Notes: a model not told the origin generated them from the letters alone. A DNA stretch of 24,916 nucleotides from Sphingobacteriales bacterium (GCA_016718845.1 JADKCK010000071.1:1-24916); one strand, 5' to 3'; positions 7,817-14,799 are shown, counted from the first letter of the stretch. A program made the numbers and translations.

Positions 7817-8205
7817 GTTACGCAGGGTAGGTGACATAATTAAACGGCATGGGGAGGGTGGCGGTAATTTGTTATTAGTATGCTACTACTTACCACCCAT
7901 TAAAAGTTTGTTACTTTTTTTCTTGACAAAAAAAGTAACCAAAAAAGTCAAGGCTGCATAGTAATTGGCTAAAATGGGCAACATTCCGCTAAAAGATATA
8001 AACTTGCACGCCAAACGCTTTGTTTGTCGGTCTTATTTCTGGGTTTGGTGTGGCGTGCTTCAAACAGTATATCTTTCTTAACGCTACATTTATGCCCCAA
8101 TAAATTTCTTAACGCCAATTCCTATAATGCCGGTCCCGAAGAAATGAGCTGCACAATTCAGTATAAAAATGCAAAATACTCAATTGTTGAAATGGGCTGC
8201 GTAAC
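7817..8205 (+). mobile_element. MITE-like interspersed element, copy 1
   Basis: A 389 bp element bounded by perfect 9 bp terminal inverted repeats, GTTACGCAG (7817-7825) and CTGCGTAAC (8197-8205). It has no transposase. Copies 2 (9148) and 3 (10603) and the partial copy at 24887 share it. Inside is a perfect 12 bp hairpin (GTTACTTTTTTT, loop CTTGAC, complement; 7910-7939), overlapped by a second possible stem CTTGAC/GTCAAG, so the two folds exclude each other. A reading frame (7973-8209) opens directly after a TAA and encodes NGQHSAKRYKLARQT, then VWRASNSISFLTLH, then LNANSYNAGPEE; it has no ATG near its start. I see no convincing target duplication. A gene of its own is not supported; it is one of the repeats filling 7627-8635. 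Confidence 0.75.
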
Positions 8206-8221
8206 ATGAGGTACATGACTA

Positions 8222-8327
8222 CTGGCTGCACTAACAGTGCTGCGGGGGTGCCACCAACTTGGCAAATTAGGGAGTGCCAATCATCACCCCCACAAAAGAC
8301 ATTTACCGCGTAAAGCGGGGCGGGCGC
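8222..8327 (-). repeat. REP-like repeat unit R3
   Basis: Reads as the reverse complement of R1 (4222-4306): GGGGGTG (8244-8250) and CACCCCC (8285-8291) form the stem, and ACCGCGTAAAGCGGGGCGGG ends it. Its left part duplicates R2 (7741-7776). It sits 17 bp after MITE copy 1, so that element lies between two units of this family. Positions 8328-8525 show nothing recognisable. Confidence 0.6.
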
Positions 8328-8530
8328 AAGCTGTTTGTATTGCTGGCGTGTATTAGACTTTACGGCACCTTTTTGTTGGCATGAAACGGATGGCATTTGT
8401 GCTTAGTGATTAATGACCTGCATGTATTTAATAAGCACGTAATTATAGGCTTGTGTTATCAAACGCACTATTTTACATTAATTATCTCCAATTATGCGTT
8501 AGCCATTGTTCATTGTTCGGTAAAATAGCG

Positions 8531-8610
8531 TATCTTTGCGCACGATAAAAAGTCCTTAACTTAGCTATGCACGAAAAAACGCTTAAAGCTAAGGCTTTTA
8601 TTTTTTTTAC
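8531..8610 (+). promoter_or_regulatory. Promoter and attenuator-like leader of the 8636 lipoprotein gene
   Basis: A TATCTTTG box at 8531-8538 precedes a leader of about 90 nt. The leader holds a stem CTTAGCT (8560-8566) / AGCTAAG (8587-8593) followed by a U-rich run (8598-8608), which resembles an intrinsic terminator. A 15-codon frame, MHEKTLKAKAFIFFTQ-stop (8567-8617), spans the stem. The box is convincing; attenuation is a guess. Confidence 0.5.
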
Positions 8611-8635
8611 CCAATAAATCTGCAAAAAAATTGCC

Positions 8636-9142
8636 ATGAACACCAAAAAAAATTCTAATTACGGTATAATTGCCCTATTTATCCTCTCGTTGGGCGTTTT
8701 AAGCATACCAAGTTGTACCGAAACCACCACCACCACCGATAGCTGCGACTTGCTCATCAACAGCCTAACGCTAAAAAGCACATCGCTTACTCGTGGTGGC
8801 TCGTTGGGCGACGGCGACGGCTCGAACAGCGCAAACGATGCGGGTACTATTGTTTTTAGCAACGATGTAGACCTAGACAACACCCGTCTGCGCGATTTGG
8901 CTCAACAAATGTACTTATCATCGGACAACCAATACAGCAGCGGCGATGTGTTATTAACTGCTTTTACCAATACCCCAACAAGCAGCGGAAGCACCGTTAC
9001 TATTAAATACGACCAAATTGATATACCAAGCAATGCCACAACTGGCTCTGCTTTTATATTGGTACGTATTAGCGGCGAACCTTGCCCAACAGGTGGCAGC
9101 ATACCCAGTGTTACCAAAGCAGTGGCAGTAACTATTAATTAA
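8636..9142 (+). CDS. Hypothetical lipoprotein with a CARDB-like beta-sandwich
   Basis: A 168-residue protein with a lipoprotein signal peptide (hydrophobic residues 10-22, then lipobox SIPSC with Cys27), so it is probably anchored in the outer or inner membrane. The mature part starts with a Thr-rich linker (TETTTTTD). It then shows a pattern reminiscent of CARDB adhesion/recognition domains: DLLINSLTLKSTSLTRGG, later MYLSSDNQYSSGDVLL, then QIDIPSNATTGSAFILVRIS. The domain call rests on this pattern alone and is tentative. The gene has its own promoter at 8531. It is flanked by TIR elements on both sides (ends at 8205; next begins at 9148, six bases after its stop), so it is isolated from any operon. 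Function unknown. Confidence 0.7.
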   Translation: MNTKKNSNYGIIALFILSLGVLSIPSCTETTTTTDSCDLLINSLTLKSTSLTRGGSLGDGDGSNSANDAGTIVFSNDVDLDNTRLRDLAQQMYLSSDNQYSSGDVLLTAFTNTPTSSGSTVTIKYDQIDIPSNATTGSAFILVRISGEPCPTGGSIPSVTKAVAVTIN

Positions 9143-9147
9143 CTAAT

Positions 9148-9528
9148 GTTACGCAGGGTGTTACCTAATTAAGTGGCATGGGACTTTGAAGATAATTTGT
9201 GGTTACTTTGCTACTGCTTTCGGCTCATTAAAAGTTTGTTACTTTTTTTCTTGACAAAAAAAGTAACCAAAAAAGTCAAGGCTGTATAGTAATTGACTAA
9301 AATGGGCAACATTCCGCTAAAAGATATAAACTTGCACGCCAAACGCTTTGCTTGTCAGTTTTATTTCTTGGTTCGGTGTGGCGTGCTTCAAACAGTATAT
9401 CTTTCTTAACGCTACATTTTTGCCCATTTCTTAACGCCAATTCCTATAATGCCGGTTCAGAAGAAACCACATACGAAATTATGTGTGAAAATGCAAAATA
9501 CCTTTTTATTTGGAATAGGCTGCGTAAC
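9148..9528 (+). mobile_element. MITE-like interspersed element, copy 2
   Basis: A 381 bp element with perfect TIRs GTTACGCAG (9148-9156) and CTGCGTAAC (9520-9528), extending to 11 bp when the flanking AT/AT is counted. It is closer to copy 3 than to copy 1. TTAACTAA occurs close to both outer ends, slightly offset, which may be a trace of target duplication. The inner 12 bp hairpin and the frame after TAA (from 9301, including FLNANSYNAGSEE) are retained, with a 6-base in-frame deletion relative to copy 1. It starts six bases after the lipoprotein stop and ends 81 bases before paaC; nothing else is seen in this gap. Confidence 0.78.
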
Positions 9529-9609
9529 ATAAGTTAACTAAATTACCAATTAATAGTTTTTAATTTCTCTCCATTCAAACCATCTTTAACTTCTTCAATT
9601 TGCTTTAAT

Positions 9610-10359
9610 ATGCAAACAGCTATCAAAGAGTTACTATACAAAATGGGCGACGATGCCTTAATTCTGGGACACCGCAACTCGGAATGGACAGGTATTGGAC
9701 CTACCTTAGAAGAAGATATTGCTTTTTCGTCGATGGCACAAGACAAATTGGGTCATGCTTGGGCTGCCTATACCTTGTTGCACGAGCAGTTTGGCGAACC
9801 CTCGCCCGATACCTTAGTTTTTCAACGAAAAGCCGCCGATTGGCACTGTTGTCAATTGGTAGAACTGCCTATTGGCGATTACGACTTTAGCCTTATCCGC
9901 CACTTTTTGTACGACCACGCCGATGCCCTGCGCTACCAAGCTTTGCAACAATCGAGCTACACCCCGCTGGCACAATTGGCTACCAAAATAAAAGGCGAAC
10001 TAAAATACCACACCCTGCACGCCGATGTATGGACCAAACTATTGGGCAACAGCAGCGAAGAGGCAAAGGCACGTCTCCAAAACTCTTTAAACAAATTGTT
10101 TCCGTATGCACTAGGCATTTTTGAACCCACCGAACACGAACAAACCCTTATAGAACAAGGCGTTTTTGTGGGCGAAGATGCCATTAAACAACAATGGTTG
10201 CAAGCTATTTCGGCAATTATTGCCCAAACAAGCCTACAAATGCCTACCAACATACAGCCCATTTATGGCGGACGCAAAGGCTATCATACCGAATACCTAC
10301 AACCAATGCTCAACGAAATGACCGAAGTTAGTGCCTTAGACCCGTCGGCAGCATGGTAA
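9610..10359 (+). CDS. paaC: Phenylacetyl-CoA epoxidase subunit PaaC-like protein (orphan)
   Basis: A 249-residue ferritin-like helical protein with the PaaC signature GHRNSEWTGIGPTLEEDIAF followed by SSMAQDKLGHA (residues about 20-50). Later features include DFSLIRHFLYDHADALRY, KGELKYHTLHADVWTKLL and C-terminal GGRKGYHTEYL. In the ring-1,2-phenylacetyl-CoA epoxidase, PaaC is the structural partner of the catalytic diiron subunit PaaA; length (about 250) and motifs agree. What is odd is the context: no paaA, paaB, paaD or paaE lies on either side, although they normally form one operon. It sits alone between two copies of a repeat and has its own terminator at 10383. It may be a remnant of a split operon, or the rest may be elsewhere in the genome. 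No clear TAnnTTTG box precedes it. Confidence 0.85.
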   Translation: MQTAIKELLYKMGDDALILGHRNSEWTGIGPTLEEDIAFSSMAQDKLGHAWAAYTLLHEQFGEPSPDTLVFQRKAADWHCCQLVELPIGDYDFSLIRHFLYDHADALRYQALQQSSYTPLAQLATKIKGELKYHTLHADVWTKLLGNSSEEAKARLQNSLNKLFPYALGIFEPTEHEQTLIEQGVFVGEDAIKQQWLQAISAIIAQTSLQMPTNIQPIYGGRKGYHTEYLQPMLNEMTEVSALDPSAAW

Positions 10360-10382
10360 CGGAAATAAATATTGGGTACTAA

Positions 10383-10418
10383 AAAAATCCTCCTCAAATT
10401 AGTTTGGGGAGGATTTTT
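10383..10418 (+). terminator. Terminator of paaC
   Basis: A 16 bp stem with one G-T pair, AAAAATCCTCCTCAAA / TTTGGGGAGGATTTTT, around the loop TTAG, ending in a T run, 24 bp after the paaC stop. Confidence 0.88.
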
Positions 10419-10602
10419 GCTTCTATTGATTTTTATGGCTGATGCACAATTCTTAGCTTGCTATGCTGTAAAATTTGTTTTTTTGGGTTGATGATTTGGT
10501 ACAAACCTCCTCTGACCCGAGCCAACTGCTCTGTTTGGGCATTTGTGCTACTTGCCAATAACGATTACTCTAACACACTGGCAATAGGGTGTGTTGTGGC
10601 AT

Positions 10603-10983
10603 TATTAGCAGAGGTGTTACCTAATTAAGTGGCATGGGACTTTGAAGATAATTTGTGGTTACTTTGCTACTGCTTTCCACTCATTAAAAGTTTGTTACTT
10701 TTTTTCTTGACAAAAAAAGTAACCAAAAAAGTCAAGGCTGTATAGTAATTGACTAAAATGGGCAACATTCCGCTAAAAGATATAAACTTGCACGCCAAAC
10801 AGCTTGTTTATCGGTTTTATTGCTGGGTTCGGTGTGGCGTGCTTCAAACAGTATATCTTTCTTAACGCTACATTTATGCCCATTTCTTAACGCCAATTCC
10901 TATAATGCCGGTTCAGAAGAAACCACATACGAAATTATGTGTGAAAATGCAAAACAGCTTGTTATTGAAATGGGCTGCTTAAC
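10603..10983 (+). mobile_element. MITE-like interspersed element, copy 3 (ends eroded)
   Basis: Strongly similar to copy 2 throughout, including the hairpin GTTACTTTTTTT-CTTGAC-AAAAAAAGTAAC and the frame from 10757 to 10996. Both TIRs are degenerate: the left end keeps only GCAG (10608-10611), and the right reads CTGCTTAAC (10975-10983). This copy is probably no longer mobile. The flanks 10419-10602 and 10984-11130 hold no gene I can support; the left flank has a small AACACAC/GTGTGTT hairpin (about 10572-10593). Confidence 0.7.
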
Positions 10984-11136
10984 GTCAGTTACATAATATT
11001 GTATCACTTTTAGGCACAGCAATAGAAAAATACACAAGATAAACATAGCACCATTGTACGATATAGGTTTATTTTACGATAACAATCGGTGTTTTTTTGC
11101 CAATTTTGGGAGGATTTGGCATAAAAAAAAGGGTAT

Positions 11137-11169
11137 TTTGCAATTTTAGGAACTAAATTTGTAATTTTG
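11137..11169 (+). promoter_or_regulatory. Promoter of the LEA2-like lipoprotein gene
   Basis: TTTG at 11137-11140 and TAATTTTG at 11162-11169 with 21 bp between them, matching the Bacteroidota -33/-7 pattern. The ATG follows 74 bp later. Confidence 0.55.
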
Positions 11170-11243
11170 TGCCAATATTTACGTTGTTGGTCAACAAAAT
11201 ACTTCCAACATATTATAGCTATATACTAAACTCCCTTAAAATT

Positions 11244-11708
11244 ATGAAGTCAACCTATTATATTGCCTTGTTTTTTGTGCTTGTAACAAGCCTATCGTCG
11301 TGCCGCAATGCCGTTAAAGCCCCCGAGTTTAAAACCATGGAACATGTTAAATTTGGCGGGATGACCACCAGCGGAGCTACCATAAAAGCCGAAGCGGTAT
11401 TTAATAATCCCAACCGAATGGGCGTTGAACTAACCAATACCGACCTTAATATATTGGTAAACGAAAAAAATGCAGCCCACGTAACCCAAGCCTACCAAAT
11501 AAAAGTACCTGCTAAAAGCGATTTTCGTGTACCAGTCGACATCAATATCACCCCCTCGCAAATTTGGAGCGATGGCTGGGGATTTTTGACAGGCAAAAAA
11601 GTAAAAATCCACTACCAAGGTTTTGTAACCGTAAAAGCCCTAAAACTAAACTTTAAGGTTCCCGTAGATTTTGCACAAGATATAGACATTAGCATGTTTA
11701 ACCAATAA
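11244..11708 (+). CDS. LEA type 2-like lipoprotein
   Basis: A 154-residue lipoprotein: signal MKSTYYIALFFVLVTSLSSC with lipidated Cys20. The rest is a single LEA14/WHy-like beta-sandwich, with the typical pattern of alternating strands: GATIKAEAVFNNPNRMGVELTN, then IKVPAKSDFRVPVDINI and VKIHYQGFVTVKALKLNFKVPV. The family's NPNxxxxxL segment (FNNPNRMGVEL) is clear. Such envelope LEA2 proteins are common in this phylum; a molecular role is not established. The ATG at 11244 gives a complete signal peptide, whereas an upstream TTG lies in the promoter. The kinase-like frame at 11733 follows within 25 bp in the same reading frame, suggesting one transcript. Confidence 0.82.
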   Translation: MKSTYYIALFFVLVTSLSSCRNAVKAPEFKTMEHVKFGGMTTSGATIKAEAVFNNPNRMGVELTNTDLNILVNEKNAAHVTQAYQIKVPAKSDFRVPVDINITPSQIWSDGWGFLTGKKVKIHYQGFVTVKALKLNFKVPVDFAQDIDISMFNQ

Positions 11709-11732
11709 ATCACCACAAAATTAATCATCGCC

Positions 11733-12290
11733 ATAAAAAACCACATTATCCGCATAACAATTACAGGTCCCGAATCGACGGGCAAAAGTACCCTTAGCCA
11801 ACAATTGGCACAGCATTATCAAACTATCTACGTACCCGAATATGCACGCATATACATAGACAGGTTGCAACGCCCCTATACCCTTGCCGATATTGAGCAA
11901 ATAGCCAAAGGACAGATGCAGCTTGAAGATACCTCTGCCTTGCTTGCCAAGCGTTTGCTGTTTTGCGATACCGACCTAACGGTTACTCAAATTTGGGCTA
12001 AACACGTTTTTGGTACATCTTGCCCCTACATAGAGCAACAACTACAACAACGCAAACCTTACAACTTATACCTATTAATGGACATTGACCTGCCTTGGCA
12101 ACCCGACCCACAACGCGAACACCCACACCTACGGCAATACCTGTTTGATTGGTACCAACAAGAGTTAATAACACGCAAGGTAAATTATGTGGTGATAAGT
12201 GGCAATCAAAACCAACGCCTGCAAAATGCCATAAACGCTATTGAGGGTTTTTTATGTAAAACAACAACGACTGTATCATCTACACAATAA
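11733..12290 (+). CDS. NadR-like P-loop ATPase/kinase without a standard start codon
   Basis: The frame encodes RITITGPESTGKSTLSQQLA, a Walker A motif, followed by YVPEYARIYIDRL, RLLFCDTDLTVTQIWA, YNLYLLMDIDLPWQPDPQR and VISGNQNQRLQNA. This matches the ribosylnicotinamide kinase (NadR C-terminal) type common in Bacteroidota, which phosphorylates nicotinamide riboside in NAD salvage. The first ATG/GTG/TTG after the preceding stop (11706-11708) is TTG at 11805, but that start would remove the P-loop. Only ATA (11733), ATT (11745) or ATC codons are available upstream, in homologous position to the usual KNHIIRI start. Either a rare start is used, the start codon has mutated, or there is a base error. 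I place the start provisionally at 11733, giving about 185 residues. It lies 25 bp after the LEA2-like gene. Confidence 0.7.
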   Translation: MKNHIIRITITGPESTGKSTLSQQLAQHYQTIYVPEYARIYIDRLQRPYTLADIEQIAKGQMQLEDTSALLAKRLLFCDTDLTVTQIWAKHVFGTSCPYIEQQLQQRKPYNLYLLMDIDLPWQPDPQREHPHLRQYLFDWYQQELITRKVNYVVISGNQNQRLQNAINAIEGFLCKTTTTVSSTQ

Positions 12291-12335
12291 AAAAGCACAA
12301 ACTGCGTTTGGTGCACAAACAAACTTAAACGCATC

Positions 12336-12491
12336 ATGAAAAACAAAAAAATAGGGCTATTTGCTATCATCGCTTTAGTTTTTTTAGGCTCGTTGAGCAG
12401 TTGTGGCACACAAACACAAGGCAAAAAACACCATAAAAAATGTGGCAGTTGTCCAAAGTTTTCGCAAAATATAGGCAATAAGCTCACTAAT
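12336..12491 (+). CDS. Small Cys-rich lipoprotein, paralogue 1
   Basis: A 51-codon gene: MKNKKIGLFAIIALVF, then GSLSSC (lipobox, Cys23), a basic linker (GKKHHKK), and CGSCPKFS (Cys36, Cys39) before the end NIGNKAH. It is too short for most ORF cut-offs, but the next frame (12543) has the same layout: signal peptide, LSSC lipobox and C-G-x-C-P-K-F-S motif. The mature protein is under 30 residues. The CxxC pair could bind metal or form a disulfide at the membrane surface. Function unknown. It lies 45 bp after the NadR-like gene. Confidence 0.7.
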
Positions 12492-12542
12492 TGTTATACT
12501 TAATCTTATTAAAATTTAAATACAAATCAAACATAAATCAAC

Positions 12543-12689
12543 ATGAAAAATAAAAATTGGCTATTAGGCAGTATCGTTGCCCTTGTATTGCTAAGCTCGT
12601 TGAGCAGTTGTGGCAAAAGACGCAAATGTGGCGACTGCCCTAAATTTTCGGAAACCGAGCAAACCATAACTATTACCCATTGTGTATAG
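12543..12689 (+). CDS. Small Cys-rich lipoprotein, paralogue 2
   Basis: A 48-codon gene: MKNKNWLLGSIVALVLL, SSLSSC (lipobox, Cys23), GKRRK, CGDCPKFS (Cys29, Cys32), and the tail ETEQTITITHCV. It parallels the gene at 12336, so the two are tandem duplicates with conserved signal peptide and CGxCPKFS motif but diverged tails. Seven bases after the stop lies a strong terminator (12696-12733), which supports a real transcription unit ending here. Confidence 0.72.
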   Translation: MKNKNWLLGSIVALVLLSSLSSCGKRRKCGDCPKFSETEQTITITHCV

Positions 12690-12695
12690 TTACAC

Positions 12696-12733
12696 AACGG
12701 ATTTAAGCCTACAGCGCTTAAATCCGTTTTTTT
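12696..12733 (+). terminator. Terminator after the small lipoprotein pair
   Basis: Perfect 13 bp stem AACGGATTTAAGC / GCTTAAATCCGTT with loop CTACAGC, followed by a T run. Confidence 0.92.
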
Positions 12734-12812
12734 ATGCCTGTATATTATCTATTTTTTTAAACTAACTGTATCTTTTGCCGTCAAATAACGTCAAACAACT
12801 AAACACAATCTT

Positions 12813-13796
12813 ATGAAAAAGTATTTGCCGATAACCTTATTATTTACGCTTCTTATAGCTATTTCTTGCTCAAAAGTACCTGTTACTGGGCGCAAACAAT
12901 TTACGCTGGTGCCAGATGGCATGATAAACAGCATGAGTTTATCTCAATATCAAGAGGTATTGAAAGAAAACAAAGTAGTAACTACAGGCACCGATGCACA
13001 AATGGTAAAAACGGTTGGTCAGCGGGTAGCAACTGCCGTTGAAACCTATTTGCGCCAAAACAAAGCCGCCGACCAAGTAAAAGATTTTAAGTGGGAGTTT
13101 AACCTGCTAGAATCAAAAGAGGTAAACGCCTGGTGTATGCCTGGCGGTAAAGTAGCTATTTATACGGGTATTATGCCCATTGTACAAAACGAAACAGGTT
13201 TGGCAGTAGTAATGGGTCACGAAATTGCACACGCTGTAGCCCGCCATGGCTCGGAGCGTATGAGCCAAGGATTGGTGCAGCAATTTGGTGCTATTGGTTT
13301 GGCAGTAGCCATGCAAAACAAACCTGCACAAACACAAGCTTTGTTTCAGCAAGCTTATGGCATAGGTAGCTCGGTGGCGGTTATGTTGCCTTTTTCGCGC
13401 ACACAAGAATCAGAAGCCGACAAATTAGGCTTAATTTTTATGGCAATGGCAGGCTACACTCCCCAAGAGGCGATTCCGTTTTGGCAACGCATGAGCAAAG
13501 GCGGCGGACCTAAACCACCCGAAATGCTAAGCACACACCCCAGCGATGCCACCCGTATTAGCAACATTAAAAAGTTTTTGCCCACTGCCCTAAAATACTA
13601 TAAAGGTACTCCTAGTACCAGCAGCACAGGCGGTACTACAGCACCTGTTAGCGGCGGCTCGCGCCCCAAAGCCACACCCAAAAACGGGGGCACAAAAGCT
13701 ACACCCAGTAACAACAATACAACTAAACCCGCTACCACAACACCTAGCGGCACCAACACTCGACCCAAAGCTACCCCCAAAACAACACCTAAATAA
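12813..13796 (+). CDS. M48-family metalloprotease lipoprotein
   Basis: A 327-residue protein with lipoprotein signal MKKYLPITLLFTLLIAISC (Cys19) and the start PVTGRKQFTLV typical of M48 lipoproteins related to LoiP/YcaL/BepA. The zinc site is visible: HEIAH at residues 136-140 (His136, Glu137, His140) and ESEADKLG at 199-206 (Glu199 as third ligand). STHPSDATRI near residue 245 is the conserved C-terminal motif. After about residue 260 a low-complexity Thr/Pro/Gly/Lys tail (TPKNGGTKATP and similar, repeated PKATPK) extends the protein; it may span the periplasm or bind cell wall. It likely degrades or helps assemble envelope proteins in the periplasm. A TATCTTTTG near 12770 resembles a promoter with one extra base. 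The ATG at 12813 gives a proper signal peptide. Confidence 0.9.
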   Translation: MKKYLPITLLFTLLIAISCSKVPVTGRKQFTLVPDGMINSMSLSQYQEVLKENKVVTTGTDAQMVKTVGQRVATAVETYLRQNKAADQVKDFKWEFNLLESKEVNAWCMPGGKVAIYTGIMPIVQNETGLAVVMGHEIAHAVARHGSERMSQGLVQQFGAIGLAVAMQNKPAQTQALFQQAYGIGSSVAVMLPFSRTQESEADKLGLIFMAMAGYTPQEAIPFWQRMSKGGGPKPPEMLSTHPSDATRISNIKKFLPTALKYYKGTPSTSSTGGTTAPVSGGSRPKATPKNGGTKATPSNNNTTKPATTTPSGTNTRPKATPKTTPK

Positions 13797-13826
13797 ATAA
13801 TAGCGCAAATTGTTACAAAAATTTTG

Positions 13827-13909
13827 TACTTTTGCAGCGGGCAATCAATACAACAACTTCCGAAGCCCCAAATGGCTTTGGAAGTTGTTGTATATATTAT
13901 TTTGATTGC
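13827..13909 (+). promoter_or_regulatory. Promoter and large leader hairpin before the fkbM gene
   Basis: TACTTTTG at 13827-13834 fits the -7 pattern. Immediately after it lies a 20 bp stem ATACAACAACTTCCGAAGCC (13848-13867) / GGCTTTGGAAGTTGTTGTAT (13874-13893), with one G-U pair and loop CCAAAT. An outer GCAATCA/TGATTGC helix (13841-13847 and 13903-13909) is separated on the 3' side by a 9-base AU bulge. The stem could end the M48 transcript or be a structured leader of the next gene. Confidence 0.55.
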
Positions 13910-13925
13910 TTATATAAACACAAAA

Positions 13926-14717
13926 ATGAAAAAAGCATTTAATAAGGTATACACAAAAGCTATAGTACAGTTAGCAACGCAACAGTCTTTTTTATTGTCC
14001 ATTTATTTTAAACACCTATGGAAACCCAAGTCAAATAGCTTAGAAGCATATATTGACAATTTTGCACTTGAAACCACAAAAGAAAAAAAAACTTTTTGTT
14101 TTTTGCAGATTGGAGCAAATAATGGGTATCAGCACGACCCCATTTTTAAACTGCTACAACGCTACCCGCATTGGCAAGGTATATTAATTGAGCCACAAAA
14201 AGCCATATTTGATACCCAATTAAGCGTAATGTATCGCCAATACAAAAACCTACAATTGCTTAATGCTGCCATAGCCACTGTCAATGGGTTTATGCCCATC
14301 TATAAAATAGCATTTAGCAACGAGCGTTGGGCAAGTGGCTTAACAAGTTTTGACCGCTCAACCCTAGAACGACACATTGATAACGGATATATAGACCAAT
14401 GCGCCCAAAAACAAGGTATACGCCCACCCACCCACCGAGCCGATTATATAACCACCGAACAAGTTACGTGTGTTACCTTTGATACGGTGATAACACAATA
14501 CAAAGTAAAAAACTTAGATTTGTTGATGATAGATACCGAGGGGTTTGATTTTGAAATTATCAAAATGATTAACTTTGCTCAACTAAAGCCTCGCCTTATT
14601 GTTTTCGAACATATCCACCTATCGGCAACAGATTTTGATGCTTGTCAAAAACTGTTACAAAGCAATGGCTATCAACTACAAAATTTAGGGCGAGACACGG
14701 CAGCCTTGTGTGTTTGA
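13926..14717 (+). CDS. FkbM-family SAM-dependent methyltransferase
   Basis: A 263-residue class I methyltransferase of the FkbM type. The SAM-binding motif I is FLQIGANNGYQHDP (about residues 59-72), followed by GILIEPQKAIF (acidic residue at the end of the second strand). The conserved FkbM segment DLLMIDTEGFDFEIIKM lies near residue 200, then PRLIVFEHIHL. Such enzymes O-methylate sugars or polyketides, often in surface glycans; no glycan cluster is seen here, so the substrate is unknown. The ATG at 13926 gives the normal length; an upstream TTG at 13824 would run through the leader hairpin. No terminator is evident before the next gene. Confidence 0.85.
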   Translation: MKKAFNKVYTKAIVQLATQQSFLLSIYFKHLWKPKSNSLEAYIDNFALETTKEKKTFCFLQIGANNGYQHDPIFKLLQRYPHWQGILIEPQKAIFDTQLSVMYRQYKNLQLLNAAIATVNGFMPIYKIAFSNERWASGLTSFDRSTLERHIDNGYIDQCAQKQGIRPPTHRADYITTEQVTCVTFDTVITQYKVKNLDLLMIDTEGFDFEIIKMINFAQLKPRLIVFEHIHLSATDFDACQKLLQSNGYQLQNLGRDTAALCV

Positions 14718-14784
14718 TTCTGCCATAAATACAACTGAACCTTTGAAAATCACCGAACAACGCTAAAATTTAATTATCAAAAAT

Positions 14785-14792
14785 TAATTTTG
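14785..14792 (+). promoter_or_regulatory. Possible -7 box just before the 14800 gene
   Basis: TAATTTTG only seven bases before the ATG at 14800. If used, the transcript would be leaderless or nearly so. No convincing -33 TTTG lies at the right distance, so this is tentative. Confidence 0.35.
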
Positions 14793-14799
14793 TATTACT

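Noticed and set aside
8024..8209. 61-codon frame starting TTG in the repeat as a stand-alone gene
   Set aside because: Its start lies in the middle of the conserved frame, and the third copy lacks that TTG, so I describe the frame under the repeat rather than as a gene.
8109..8396. 95-codon minus-strand frame across the end of TIR element copy 1 and unit R3
   Set aside because: It bridges two unrelated repeats and has no recognisable motif, so it is most likely a chance frame.
13590..13844. Minus-strand Gly/Ala/Cys-rich frames opposite the M48 gene tail
   Set aside because: They mirror the low-complexity Thr/Pro/Lys tail of the protease and are a composition artefact.
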